From contig JABMCL010002749.1 of the NCBI GenBank assembly GCA_018857735.1, positions 511,001-575,000 of the forward strand: a DNA stretch of 64,000 nt, given 5' to 3'. Both the position numbers and the translations under genes were made by a program. Below, in pieces: positions 1-10,340 of the stretch. Every line of letters begins with the position of its first letter. The first letter of the stretch is position 1. The notes under the pieces were generated by a model. The model saw nothing but the letters and a program-made list of their open reading frames with translations. It was not told the DNA's origin and searched no databases. The DNA is from Alviniconcha marisindica. Its lineage: Eukaryota > Mollusca > Gastropoda > Provannidae.

Positions 1-134
1 GTAGGACTGTGCTCTACATGTGTATAGAATATTGTCTTCAGGTTAATATGTATCATGTGAATGCTCAGGGCATCGATGAGTGCATGATAAATGTATATTA
101 TTATTATTACTACAACCAAACTCAAGCCCAATAC

Positions 135-677
135 CTCCACATGCGACGCATGACCAAATTGATGGCCTCCTCAGTGCCAAATGCATCAAAGTCTACACTC
201 ATCAGCTGACACATTCGCTGCAGCAGCGAAGGAATGACTGCCAGATGCTGCCGGGCATGCTTCAGCTCAAATGTCCAGGCATGGTCCACCAGAAATATAC
301 TGAAAAAATATAATTATTAACGTTATTTGCCCAATTTTTTTTTTAAATTGCAATAACAGTAAGTAATAACAATTAAGATCCCACAGGGAATACTGAAGAT
401 TGTTAACAGAAAAATAACACACAAGCCCAGGGTATAATGTTTTTTATATGGTTTAAACTTTTAGCCAGTGAACGTGTATGTGTGCACAACATTTTGTCAG
501 TTTGTGTGTTTGATTTTTTTAACTGGTGTGAAGTCTAAAAGGCAGTGAAAGTGGTTCACAGAAACTGGTCAGACAGTCACCGTAACCAATCAGATAAACT
601 GCCATCTATAGATACTACTATCACTGTATCAGAGCTCTATTACTATTAGCAAACACCCTGTTCCCTTCCCCATCTAG

Positions 678-743
<66 letters not shown>

Positions 744-1576
744 CTGTTTCTGGCATATTGTACTGATATTAAGTTATTAACTGGTTAAAATACATCCAAA
801 ATTACTGGTTATCACAAACCCTGATTTTAGTTCTCATTTCCAATCCATAAACACAAACTGACACACTACCAAGATCATGCTGCCTATATAAAAGAGATAA
901 TATAACATATAAGTCATAACATCATAAGTTCAGCTGAACTTATCATTCACTAGCCCGGCAGGATGGTACAACAATTTTCAGCTTCACAGGCCTGGATCAT
1001 ACCTTGTGGAATCCTGAGCCTTGATGCCTTTGTCATTCTGGACCACCATGCTGCACTCCACAGTTTGGTCCTCACGGTGTTCCTGAACCTCCATCACATA
1101 CTGTCCTATGTCGTATGTCTGACAAAGTGACACAAAAGTAGAAGGGCAAAGTATTAGTTTCACTACTAATAGTATACCGCTGTCAACATAAGGTGTCACT
1201 CCTATTCCTAATAGTACTTTAGTAGTAATACCATTACCGACATAAAGTTAACACTCTCAATATTTCCACTGTCTTCGGATCCTTCTGACATTTTCCTGCA
1301 CAGGTCTAAACCAACTTAGTTCTCTGTTCAACATAACTTAGAAGAAAAAAACATACTGTAAGTATAATAGTCTGAGTATTACTATTTGACTATAGCAATC
1401 ATTATTATCACAATATCAGCTACAGCAGTATCTGATTCTGAGTTATGACAACATTTTTAAAAATCAAAACCACAGCATGCAGCTGAGAATTTACCTCACA
1501 ATAAATGCACTACTAGAAACTTCCATTTTGAATTCACCACAGACACAGTATGATGCACACAAAAATACATTTTATA

Positions 1577-1628
<52 letters not shown>

Positions 1629-1835
1629 CAAAAGAATAACAAATATTAGACACATAATATTTTTTTAGAGTGCAGCATTTTGTGGGCCTGGGTACATCAC
1701 AGGTTGTACCTGAAGCTGTGCGTTAGGTCCCCAGCAATGGGGGCCCAAAACGCACTGCTGCCTGCCAGCAGCACAACATATAGCAGTGCACTTCTCCTGC
1801 TACCACTGTACTACTACTAGTGCTACAGCTAGGTT

Positions 1836-1887
<52 letters not shown>

Positions 1888-2248
1888 TCTTCTTCTTCTT
1901 CTTCTTCTTCTTCTTCTTCTTCTTCTTCTTCTTCTTCTTCTTCTTCTTCTTCCCATAAGTGACCTCCTTCACCATATTACATTCAGCCACACCCCTCTTC
2001 GCACACCAAAAATATCAGTAATGGTCAACACTGACCGTGGACATTATATTATTGCTGGAAGAAAAAGAATCAGAATAGTTAATACACACATCCTCAGTAA
2101 TTTTCTCGAAGACCATTTTCCAGAGATGCTCTGGAACTCCTGACGACAAAAACTGCGGTTTGTATGCCTCTATAAACTCTGTCTCCGTCATGTCAAGTCC
2201 GCTACTGTCTGCAGACATCCCGTTGGCATTGTTTCCCTCTTCTGTCAT
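135..2248 (-). CDS. TTLL12: TTLL12 orthologue (tubulin-tyrosine-ligase-like 12), 5' part: first three coding exons
   Basis: Three coding exons read on the minus strand: 2248-2090 (starts ATG, donor GTGTGT), 1118-1003 (acceptor CAG, donor GTATGA) and 299-135 (acceptor CAG, donor GTATTG). Phases join without a break and the gene runs off the left edge. The product begins MTEEGNNANG, then has SGVPEHLW, YDIGQYVMEVQEH and FLVDHAWTFELKHAR followed by a TEEAINLVMRRMW stretch. These line up in order with the N-terminal region of animal TTLL12, where human has SGVPERYW, DAGEVFGIMQVEE and FLIDHAWTCRVEHAR. TTLL12 carries an N-terminal SET-like domain and a C-terminal TTL-like domain; family work links it to histone and tubulin modification and to antiviral signalling control. 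Only the N-terminal portion is in the window, so the ligase domain cannot be judged. The first intron holds a GAA/GA compound repeat and a TA run. The ATG was chosen because the frame is open from it and similarity starts soon after. Confidence 0.82.
300..1002 (-). other. TTLL12 intron 2 with AC-microsatellite-tailed dispersed repeat
   Basis: Intron between the second and third coding exons of the TTLL12 gene. Its centre (about 545-740) matches a second copy at about 42285-42410 on the same strand and ends in the AC run listed separately. No other exon or RNA is seen. Confidence 0.6.
679..740. repeat. (AC)n microsatellite, 31 units
   Basis: Uninterrupted AC dinucleotide run directly seen. 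It forms the 3' tail of a dispersed repeat whose body (about 545-678) recurs near 42285, also followed by an AC run. Confidence 0.95.
1581..1625. repeat. (TA)n microsatellite in TTLL12 intron 1
   Basis: Perfect TA alternation of about 22 units, within the first coding intron of the TTLL12 gene. Confidence 0.93.
1837..1953. repeat. Compound (CT)24-(TTC)23 repeat in TTLL12 intron 1
   Basis: A run of about 24 CT units (1837-1884) passes directly into about 23 TTC units. On the gene's sense strand this reads (GAA)n followed by (GA)n. The arginine/glutamate-rich open frame across it is an artefact of the repeat. Confidence 0.95.
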
Positions 2249-2603
2249 CTTTTCTATTGCTTGTCGGCCAAACAGACCAGTAGTAGATCTGGAGTTGATG
2301 GCAGCCGAAAACGCACGCGGCTCCTATGGCAGTTGAAAACTTCCGGTCGTGGGAATCACATCCCTTGGATGTCTAATTACTGGGTGTTTATCACAACACC
2401 GAAAAGTTGTTGTTCATTGAGGAAACCGAACAAAATTGATCCTGACTTTTACCATTGCGTAACAAATGATGACTGAGGGGCTGTACAATGCCTAAACCCT
2501 GTGAAGAAAGTGATGCTGGTCATATGACTATGCAGATTCAGCAAAATGCCAAGTAATCACTGTTTCAAGTTAGTCAATGGGAGTAGCCCCAACTATCATT
2601 TAA

Positions 2604-2626
2604 CCCCCCCCCCCCCCCCCCCCCCC
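2604..2626. repeat. poly-C tract, 23 nt
   Basis: Uninterrupted C run, one of about a dozen long G/C homopolymers in the window. Confidence 0.9.
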
Positions 2627-2730
2627 GACTGTTATACATTGTGAATTTCAATACCACGGCTGCCAGACCTCTTCCTGTCGAAGGTGTACAATGATCTTAA
2701 GAATGTGCTGTGCACATGAAGGTGAGGGCA

Positions 2731-2784
2731 GATAGGTCATGTGTACTGATAGGTCATGTGTACTGATAGGTCATGTGTACTGAT
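2731..2784. repeat. 17-bp tandem triplication
   Basis: Three exact copies of GATAGGTCATGTGTACT, then a partial fourth. Confidence 0.93.
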
Positions 2785-2851
2785 CTGTGCACAACTGTTG
2801 GATGAGCTGAACAAATCCCCTACCTGGACTGAAAATCTGGCTGCTGGATAA

Positions 2852-3030
2852 CAGTGCAACAAGTGAACAATTGACCACTTTTTTCTTTCTTTCTTTTGCA
2901 GTGCAACAAGTGAACAATTGACCACTTTTTTCTTTCTTTCTTTTTTACTAAAGCAATCAGTACAGTGCAACAAGTGAACAATTGACCACTTTTTTCTTTC
3001 TTTCTGTTTTACTAAAGCAATCAGTACTTT
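2852..3030. repeat. Three-copy tandem repeat with CTTT-rich end
   Basis: The unit begins CAGTGCAACAAGTGAACAAT and ends in a TTTCTTTC-rich stretch. Copies start at 2852, 2899 and 2963; the last two share an extra TTTACTAAAGCAATCAGTAC segment. Confidence 0.88.
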
Positions 3031-3662
3031 GAAAAGTGAGTTTCCTGAAGCCTTCTCAAAACACTTTTTGTCCAACAGGTACAAGATATTCAAATAAAAT
3101 CCTAAAATGCCCTGTTGCTGATTTTATATTGAATTTAAAAGCCGAGTTTTTTTGTTTTGTTTTTCGTGGGGGTGGGGGGTAATGATGTTTACAGTGTAGC
3201 TGGATGTACTGAACTCATCATGTGACACAGCTGGCTGGCTCCAGCAGCCATTGTGATATTTTCTACAGGCAATGTGAGAATGCACCTCTTGTGCCAAACT
3301 TCAAACTCAGGATACATGACAAACAAGCCAGAGAGAGAGAGAGACAGAGAGAGATTTTTTATATATTATTTTTTTATAAGTATTTTTTATGTTGGACAGA
3401 ACACATTTTGAGAAAGCTAGTTCCTTTAAAGTTTAAATGGTTTTTCATGCACATACAAACCATGTATAGATCAGATGCTGTGGCCTAGGAACTTGGCCTT
3501 CTCAAACAGGCTTTGGCAAGAACAAATGAGAACAAAACTTGTGGTTTTGTGTCAAATGCCCAGTTGATTTGATTTTATAATTATCACATTTGTATACTGG
3601 ATTCACGAAAGGCAATTTCAGTAAATCCATCATGGCTCAATGGTACACAACATCACCAAGTG

Positions 3663-3664
<2 letters not shown>

Positions 3665-3722
<58 letters not shown>

Positions 3723-3726
3723 ACAT
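3665..3726. repeat. (AC)n microsatellite
   Basis: AC dinucleotide run with one ATAC interruption near its end. Confidence 0.93.
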
Positions 3727-4125
3727 TTCTTTCAGTTTTTTTATTTTATTTCATTTTGCATAAACTATTTAATTTGCATAAATACCAGATAGTTATACAA
3801 AACACATTTCTCTCATATAGTAAATATTTTATACTTTGAAAAAACAACACAGAAAGTTCGAACACACAAGCTGCCACTCACAACCCCCACTGTAAGTCTC
3901 TTTGAGTTGATCAAGACACATGTAGCATGCAGATTACCTGACAAAATGATTAGGTATGGAACAAGTGTACATGTCAACTCGAAGAAAAGCATCATTGAAA
4001 CTCCATAAACTTTAACATCATTTTGGTTAAAACACAATAAATTATGTGTGACCCCCTTCCCTTATACATGGTATGCTGGAAATACTAGTGCAAAATCTTG
4101 TCTTGCGGGACCATTTTAAGTGCAT

Positions 4126-4126
<1 letters not shown>

Positions 4127-4209
<83 letters not shown>

Positions 4210-4218
4210 TCACACACA
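4127..4218. repeat. (CA)n microsatellite, long, interrupted
   Basis: CA run of more than 30 units followed by interrupted CA/TA units. Confidence 0.93.
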
Positions 4219-5112
4219 TATATACATGAGTGCACTATGCACAATTTATAAATCTAGCATAAACGGTTAATGACCAGGATAATCAGGACGGCTGACTTGT
4301 GTACCCCTGGTTGTGCTGGTGAAGAAAAGAGAAGAAAAGAAGGAAAATGGTCACGATGATGATGGTTGTACACTTGTAGTGTGCTCAGTACCCATATGCA
4401 AGTCATGCTCATGGCTCAGTAACGATGTCAAAGACACAGCAAAAAGAATAAAGGCACAATGAGACAGACAAAAATAAACTTTGGACGGGGAGGGGAGCCT
4501 CAGTCAAAGCAACAATTCACCACTAAGGTAAGAACAGATGAGATTTCAGACACATGTACAAAAGACTGTTGAGGAAGTACATTATCTCAGAATGGTGTCC
4601 CTTGTCCTGGCAAACTTCATTCAAATCTGCCATCACAAAATAAGCATGGCACACACAAAACATCACACACAGTAGGAACTGGACAGCACCCCCATGTCTG
4701 AGTGAGTTATCCACTTCCAGCTCCCCCCAAAAAGTTCTGTACCATAGCTACAATTCTGTCTTATTCAACACAGTTTCTGAGATAATCAATAATGTTGATG
4801 CTTCACTATCAGTGATCAAGAACTGAAAAAATACTGTGGATAACTTTTCTCTCAAACATAGTACTATCAACACAAATTCATGAAAATAAAATGTCTGGCC
4901 ACATGAAGTATTTATCACCACAAACTACTTCAGAGCACAAACTATTCTCTTGGCCCCTTTCAGTTATGTACTAAGCACACCTCATCAGAATACTGTTGTT
5001 TTTGCTTGCTGTCAGTTCTGTTGTACAGAAAATCAACTGTACTTGCACCCGCAGACTGGGTGAAAGTGCCTGATAACAGGTAATTTTTGGTCACTGGTCG
5101 CTGGTCACTGGT

Positions 5113-8100
5113 TCATGCCTGGAACTTGAGCAAACCCAAGGAGATCAGTCGATCCACTTTGTGTTTGAAGGCACTGTCTCCTTCACGCAGCATTCTGCTT
5201 AACAGAAACACACACACACACACACACAGAGTGACACCTATTACATAAGTAGATTGATTAATGCAATAAAAATGCAAGATATAACTGACAATCTATGGCA
5301 CCATTTTTACAATGTACAGATACAATGCAATACAAGTTTACTGCCAAGTGACAAGACTGATGCACAAGAAATGTGCCACATTAATAACAGTGTCCACCAT
5401 TTCTCTGACACAAGTCAAATCAATCCACAAAGGGAGTTAAAGCACTCAACACACATCACACACCTACAGCACAGGAATGACAACCATGACCTATATCACC
5501 CACATTACCTACTACCTGGCAATGGCATACAGGGACAAGCATACAAGGTAAATAAATGCCACCAAAATCATACCCCCGAATTCAAAGTAACAGGTGAAGA
5601 ACAACAGTTGAACTCTTTGAAGCCTTACAAGCTGTGACCATCAAACTCACTCTTTCCTGACAGGAATTTGTTCAAAAAGTACAAAAAGCAAAAGCAAGTA
5701 TATTTGGGATATATTAAATCACTTTATCTTAAGCAGAACTTAACAATTACAACAGCCAACCTTTGTGCTTTTTCAGGATTGTTGCGTAGATTTTGGATCA
5801 GTTGCTGGATCTTCGGGTCCATCAGGATCTCTTGATTTGCTGGATCTGACAGGATCTGCTCAACATGGGGATCCACAGGAACACTGGATCTCTGAGATCC
5901 AGCAGATGGTGAGACATCCCCATCCGTCAACTCAGTGATTTTGGGACCGCCCCGCACTGCAGTAGCCTCCTGACCACGATTCTGATTATCTTGACCGTCT
6001 TCAAGAGATGAGAAGTGTTCCCCTGTACAAATTACATGGACCCTTCAGATTTTGATGCTCAAATTGCATTGTTCATTGCATTTCAATTACCATCTTTTTA
6101 CAGGTTGAATAGGACATTACCCGTAAAAAGGAAAGATTGAAAATTAGAAATCTTCACTAAAACTAGCATGGGAAGTAGGAGAAAGGATTCTGTGTGCAAC
6201 CTCAATGCTTCCTGCCAATTTCCTTTCTGAAAGAGAAAGGGTTCCACATACAACTGCAATTCTCTTTGCTGATTTCTTTTCTTCAAGAAGAAAGGGCTCT
6301 ATGCTGTTTTGGCTTTATCATAGACAAATTCAGCAACAAAGAATCTTTCCACTGATCCATTACTATCCAGAAAAGTTAACTGGACAACATGGTAGCAATG
6401 ATGGAGGGTGGGCTGTCAACAGGCTTCAAAGAATCAAACACAAACATAGTATACAAGTTTCTCTCCAAAAGGGCTCTTGCAGCAGAGATCCACAGGTTTA
6501 CAACCATGTATGAAACAAATCTATTGAACCTATTTAATCCATACCATGGGTGAAATTGGAATTTATTTTCTATCTACGTGATCTGTCTTCCAAGCTGTTA
6601 TTGTTATACTGCAGTCTGTATCATGATGTACCTAAAATGCCACAGAATTCCTTCAGAAACAGCTGCATTTCTGGATTGTTCTGGTACTTTTCCATGGCTG
6701 CCTTTGGGTTGGTCTGGAACTCTGTCACTGCCTGCATAAAGCGAGGGTCACCCAGACGTTTGCTCAAAGTCTCGTTTCTCTGGACTTTCTCGAGCAAGTC
6801 CTCAGTCACCCAGTCTGCAAAAGATTACAAGGCAGAAAAGACCAAATGTAAGGGCAGAAGAGTGGTTATAGAAAGACTGTCACTTGTTTTGTTTTTTTTG
6901 CTGCTGCTGTTTGTTAAAAGAACTAAAAAAGCACTCCCTGCATTCACACACACATCTTAAAGCAAAAGCACAAGCACAAGAAGACTTCCCAAAATCATCA
7001 GCAGCAGCATTTTTTCCTATAGTTTATACATTATTTGACCTACTCACAGCATGTTCCAGTGTCAGCCCTGCCTACACTCTGTACCTTTATCTTGCAAAAA
7101 TCCCTTTGTGGATTCCATGGCTTGCTGCACTTCATCCAGTTTCAAACCAGAGTCCTTTTCCTGCATCTTGGGCTTGATGAGTGGAATCGAATCAGCCTGC
7201 CAGTCTGCATCAGATTTCACATTGTCCGTCTTGGTTTTCTGAGAACTTGAACTACTGCCTGACTTGGGTCCACCAAAAAGGAACCCCTTTTTCATTCCTC
7301 CAAAGACCCCTGCACCAGTGCCAGTGTTTTGAGACTTTGGTCTGGCACTTTGAGATTTATCTGAATCTGAAGGCTCTTTAGTTGACTGTGTGTGATTGGG
7401 TGTTGTTGCTGGGGATGCTGTAGATGGCAGCTGCTGCCCACAAGTTTTGCTGTTCTGAAAGCAAAGAGAAAAGCAGAAGATGAATTAAAAAGAATATGAG
7501 ACTCTTTTCTCAAGTCTCATCCCCCAAACAGTCCATCAATTGTTTAAACATTGACAAGTGATAAGTGACTGATTAATGGACTGAATGACTGGCTGACTGA
7601 TTGGTTGATTGATTAATTGATCAATCAGTTGATTGACTGACAGATTGGTTTGCGTCTTTCACTGAATATGTTTCACTACAATCAATAGTCATAAATGTAA
7701 TCAGAATCTTCCAAACATTTACCATGAAAATCAAAAGGCCGTTTTTGTTGTTGTTGTCATTATAGTCAAGTGGTGTGGCTCTTGTTTTACTGGTTGGTTT
7801 TGTTTTCTTGTTTTCTTTTACAAAAATACAAAGTCGGACCTGTGACATTTAATATATCAATGGTTAATGAAGTTGAAAGTTGCCCAGTACAAAGTTCTGT
7901 TACCTGTAGACCCAGACTATAAAAGGTGGATAACAACAATAATCCCTTTAGTTAGACAGTGTGAAGTGCATAGATCTACCATACTTCAATTGAACTGAAC
8001 TGAACTAAGCTGTTGATCTTACCTGGGTGCTGTGATGTTGACCACATGTTTGCGCTGCATCCTGTTTCATGGCCTGTGGTCGGTTGGCATCACTTGTGCA

Positions 8101-8352
8101 ATGACCCTGTGTCCTTGACCTTGCCCCCCTCAGCTTCCTGGCTTGCTCCAGTGTCGCAGACATGTCTTCCAGTGGTGGAGGCATATCTTGGGGGAAATAA
8201 AATAGCAACACACTCATTAATAATAATGTTAATAATAATGGTCATTTTTGTGGTGCTTTGTCCCTAGCTAAATCTCTGGTACAAACTACAACGAGCCATA
8301 TAAAAATGTGCCCCCACACCATATAAATTATACATATATATATATATATATA

Positions 8353-8384
<32 letters not shown>

Positions 8385-8613
8385 TATTATAATACTTAAT
8401 AGAGAAAATCAAAACACTATGAAAAAAGAAAATGAAAAAATGTTTACAGCCCCACACAAGATGTAAACCACACAAAGAACATGTAACAATTTCAGATACC
8501 TCAAACATGCATTACCAAATCTGACCTAAGCACATTAGATATTAGTACTATTACTGTTGTTTTTTGACCTATGCAGGTAGACATACTGTACTCCAAAATA
8601 CAGCACAGTAGTT

Positions 8614-8655
<42 letters not shown>

Positions 8656-9872
8656 GCGCGCGCATGCACACGTCACATCACCCATGTTCATCTAACTCAA
8701 TGCATAATTAATTCTCCAGTATGGGAGCCCCCATAAGGATATTACATAATACCGCTGCAACAACTATCACATACTATAAGATGGCCTCAGGAAACTTGAA
8801 GGGAGGGCCAGGGGATCCATTGAGGGATTTGATTTAATACCAAGAAGTATTACATCTTCTTCACTGTAGGCGATCAACGCATTTACATAGAAACTTGTAA
8901 CTTGTTGTATCTAGATATATATCATCATATCATGAACCACTACCATGAGCATAGCCAACAAATCCTCCTTCTTCTACATTTGACAATACCAAACTTCAAC
9001 AAGTCACCCAAATCCCTATCCATTGTTGAGAATCCTCAACAATCCTCAAAAAAACAAGAACTCAGCCCACTTCACTTGGAGCATGCGGACCCTCTTCATC
9101 AGACCACAACTCCTGTCCCTTAACAAATATGACACTTGACAGCAACTGCACCTGGTCTTCTTTTACTTGGTGGTTGAGGGGCTGGTACCGGCCATGCTGC
9201 CTGACCACTTCCTAATTCAGCAAAGGCCTGAAGTCTAGTCTGCTCCTGTCACACTGGCAGCACCTCTGACACCAAAAGCGCTATTGACACTTACATCAGA
9301 CTGAAATGATGACAGGTGCTACATCCCATACTGATGGACAGAGCAACTGAAGAACTCTTGTTTTCGTTAGGACTGCTGTGGACTGGAACCATCTTGACAA
9401 TGCAGCAGTCCATGCCCAACCAGTATGCTGTTTTCAGGTCTTCTTGATCTTGAATCCTTGATGTGCTCTATAACTGGGTACAGCGTCAGCGGACAAGGTG
9501 GGACTGGGAGCACTCAATGTTTTAGGGGTAGCGAGAGGTTTGTGCCTTAAAGTTTTCTGCTGTCTTACTACTAACTACCTCCTGTTGATACTATTCTAAG
9601 CTGCTCCAGTTGATGTTAGCCGGGGGGGGGGGGGGGGGGGGGGGGATATTTGTACATAGACAGTTTTTGTTGAATCTACTCTATAATGAGTTGTTTCTTG
9701 CATGGTCTATCAGTATCACTATAGTTTATTTGTTGTCTTCAAGTCCGTATGATGTTATGGCCTCCCTACATCAGTAGCCCACCTCTGACGCCCCCACCGT
9801 TGCATTAGTGCCAGACATCTGGATAAAAGCAACGTATAAAACAAGACAAGCAACGTTACCTTCGTCGGCCAT
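5113..9872 (-). CDS. STI1/DP-repeat protein (Hip/HOP/ubiquilin-type cochaperone domain), 357 aa
   Basis: Complete six-exon gene on the minus strand: 9872-9860, 8186-8023, 7454-7085, 6814-6632, 6022-5761 and 5194-5113. All junctions are AG/GT, phases agree, and the total is 1074 nt including TGA. The N-terminus is MADEDMPPPLEDMSATLEQA. Residues about 60-180 are polar, serine- and lysine-rich with a KKGFLFGG motif. Residues about 183-243 hold a first STI1-type repeat (RLGDPRFMQAV, NPKAAMEKYQNNPEM). Residues about 294-357 hold a second (DPHVEQILSDPANQEI, NPEKAQ, then KVDRLISLGLL), resembling the DP2 domain of STI1/HOP in which two DP motifs precede a short helix. STI1 repeats bind Hsp70/Hsp90 clients or transmembrane and intrinsically disordered segments. 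No TPR, UBL or UBA domain is present, so it is not HOP, Hip or a ubiquilin. I do not recognise the named orthologue. The divergent neighbour is DDX18. Confidence 0.8.
8333..8386. repeat. (TA)n microsatellite
   Basis: Two TA runs separated by a short TTTT, in the first intron of the STI1-domain gene. Confidence 0.9.
8617..8668. repeat. (CA)n-(CG)n compound microsatellite
   Basis: CA run passing into a short CGCGCGCG segment, then GCATGCACAC. It lies in the first intron of the STI1-domain gene. Confidence 0.9.
9622..9645. repeat. poly-G tract, 24 nt
   Basis: Uninterrupted G run in the long first intron of the STI1-domain gene. Confidence 0.92.
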
Positions 9873-10340
9873 CTTGACGCTTTTACCTGGAGATCCTGTC
9901 CAGGCCACCCATGCAGTAAAGAATATCTTTTTACACAAACCCTTCTAAACTTGATGGCAAACACGAGTACTAATTATAATAATGGCACACTCATGCAGCG
10001 CTTACCCCACGGATCTAGGCTATTTACAATCTAATCCAACATCCACATAGTTTACAATATAATAGTAAGAATAAAATTAATTATTTGTAAAGCTTAAACC
10101 ACTAATATCAAGTAAAAATCAATAGAAATGGGCGTGCCGTAGGGAATTGCAAATTCAGTCTTGGTACTCATACAGTAAGAATCCTGTTAAAGGCTTTATG
10201 GTTATTTCCTAGTTTAGCGTCGGATTATTAGTGTTGTTTTTCTTTCTTCCTTTTCGTAGTCCAGTGCAATATTGCTGTTGTTTCCACCTGTTCTGGTAAA
10301 CAGATATTTGCTGCCAGTTTTTTACACTACTTCCGGCATC
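9873..10340. promoter_or_regulatory. Divergent intergenic region between the STI1-domain gene and DDX18
   Basis: The two start codons face away from each other across 468 bp, so this interval must hold both promoters and both 5' untranslated regions. No TATA box was identified with confidence. Its middle (about 9975-10085) contains a piece resembling a dispersed repeat: ATAATAATGG followed by CAGCGCTTACC and TTTACAATCTAATCC. Confidence 0.6.

Larger units (their letters stand above)
2249..5112. other. Intergenic: TTLL12 upstream region and 3' flank of the STI1-domain gene
   Basis: No coding exon is supported here. Directly seen are a poly-C tract, a 17-bp triplication, a block of three copies of a pyrimidine-rich unit and two long AC runs (all listed separately). 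The TTLL12 promoter should lie just above 2248. The 3' untranslated region of the neighbouring minus-strand gene should lie just below 5113, but no convincing AATAAA on the minus strand was found close to that stop. Confidence 0.6.

Noticed and set aside
1723..1956. Arg/Glu-rich minus-strand frame and Leu/Ser-rich plus-strand frame
   Set aside because: Translation of the CT/TTC microsatellite.
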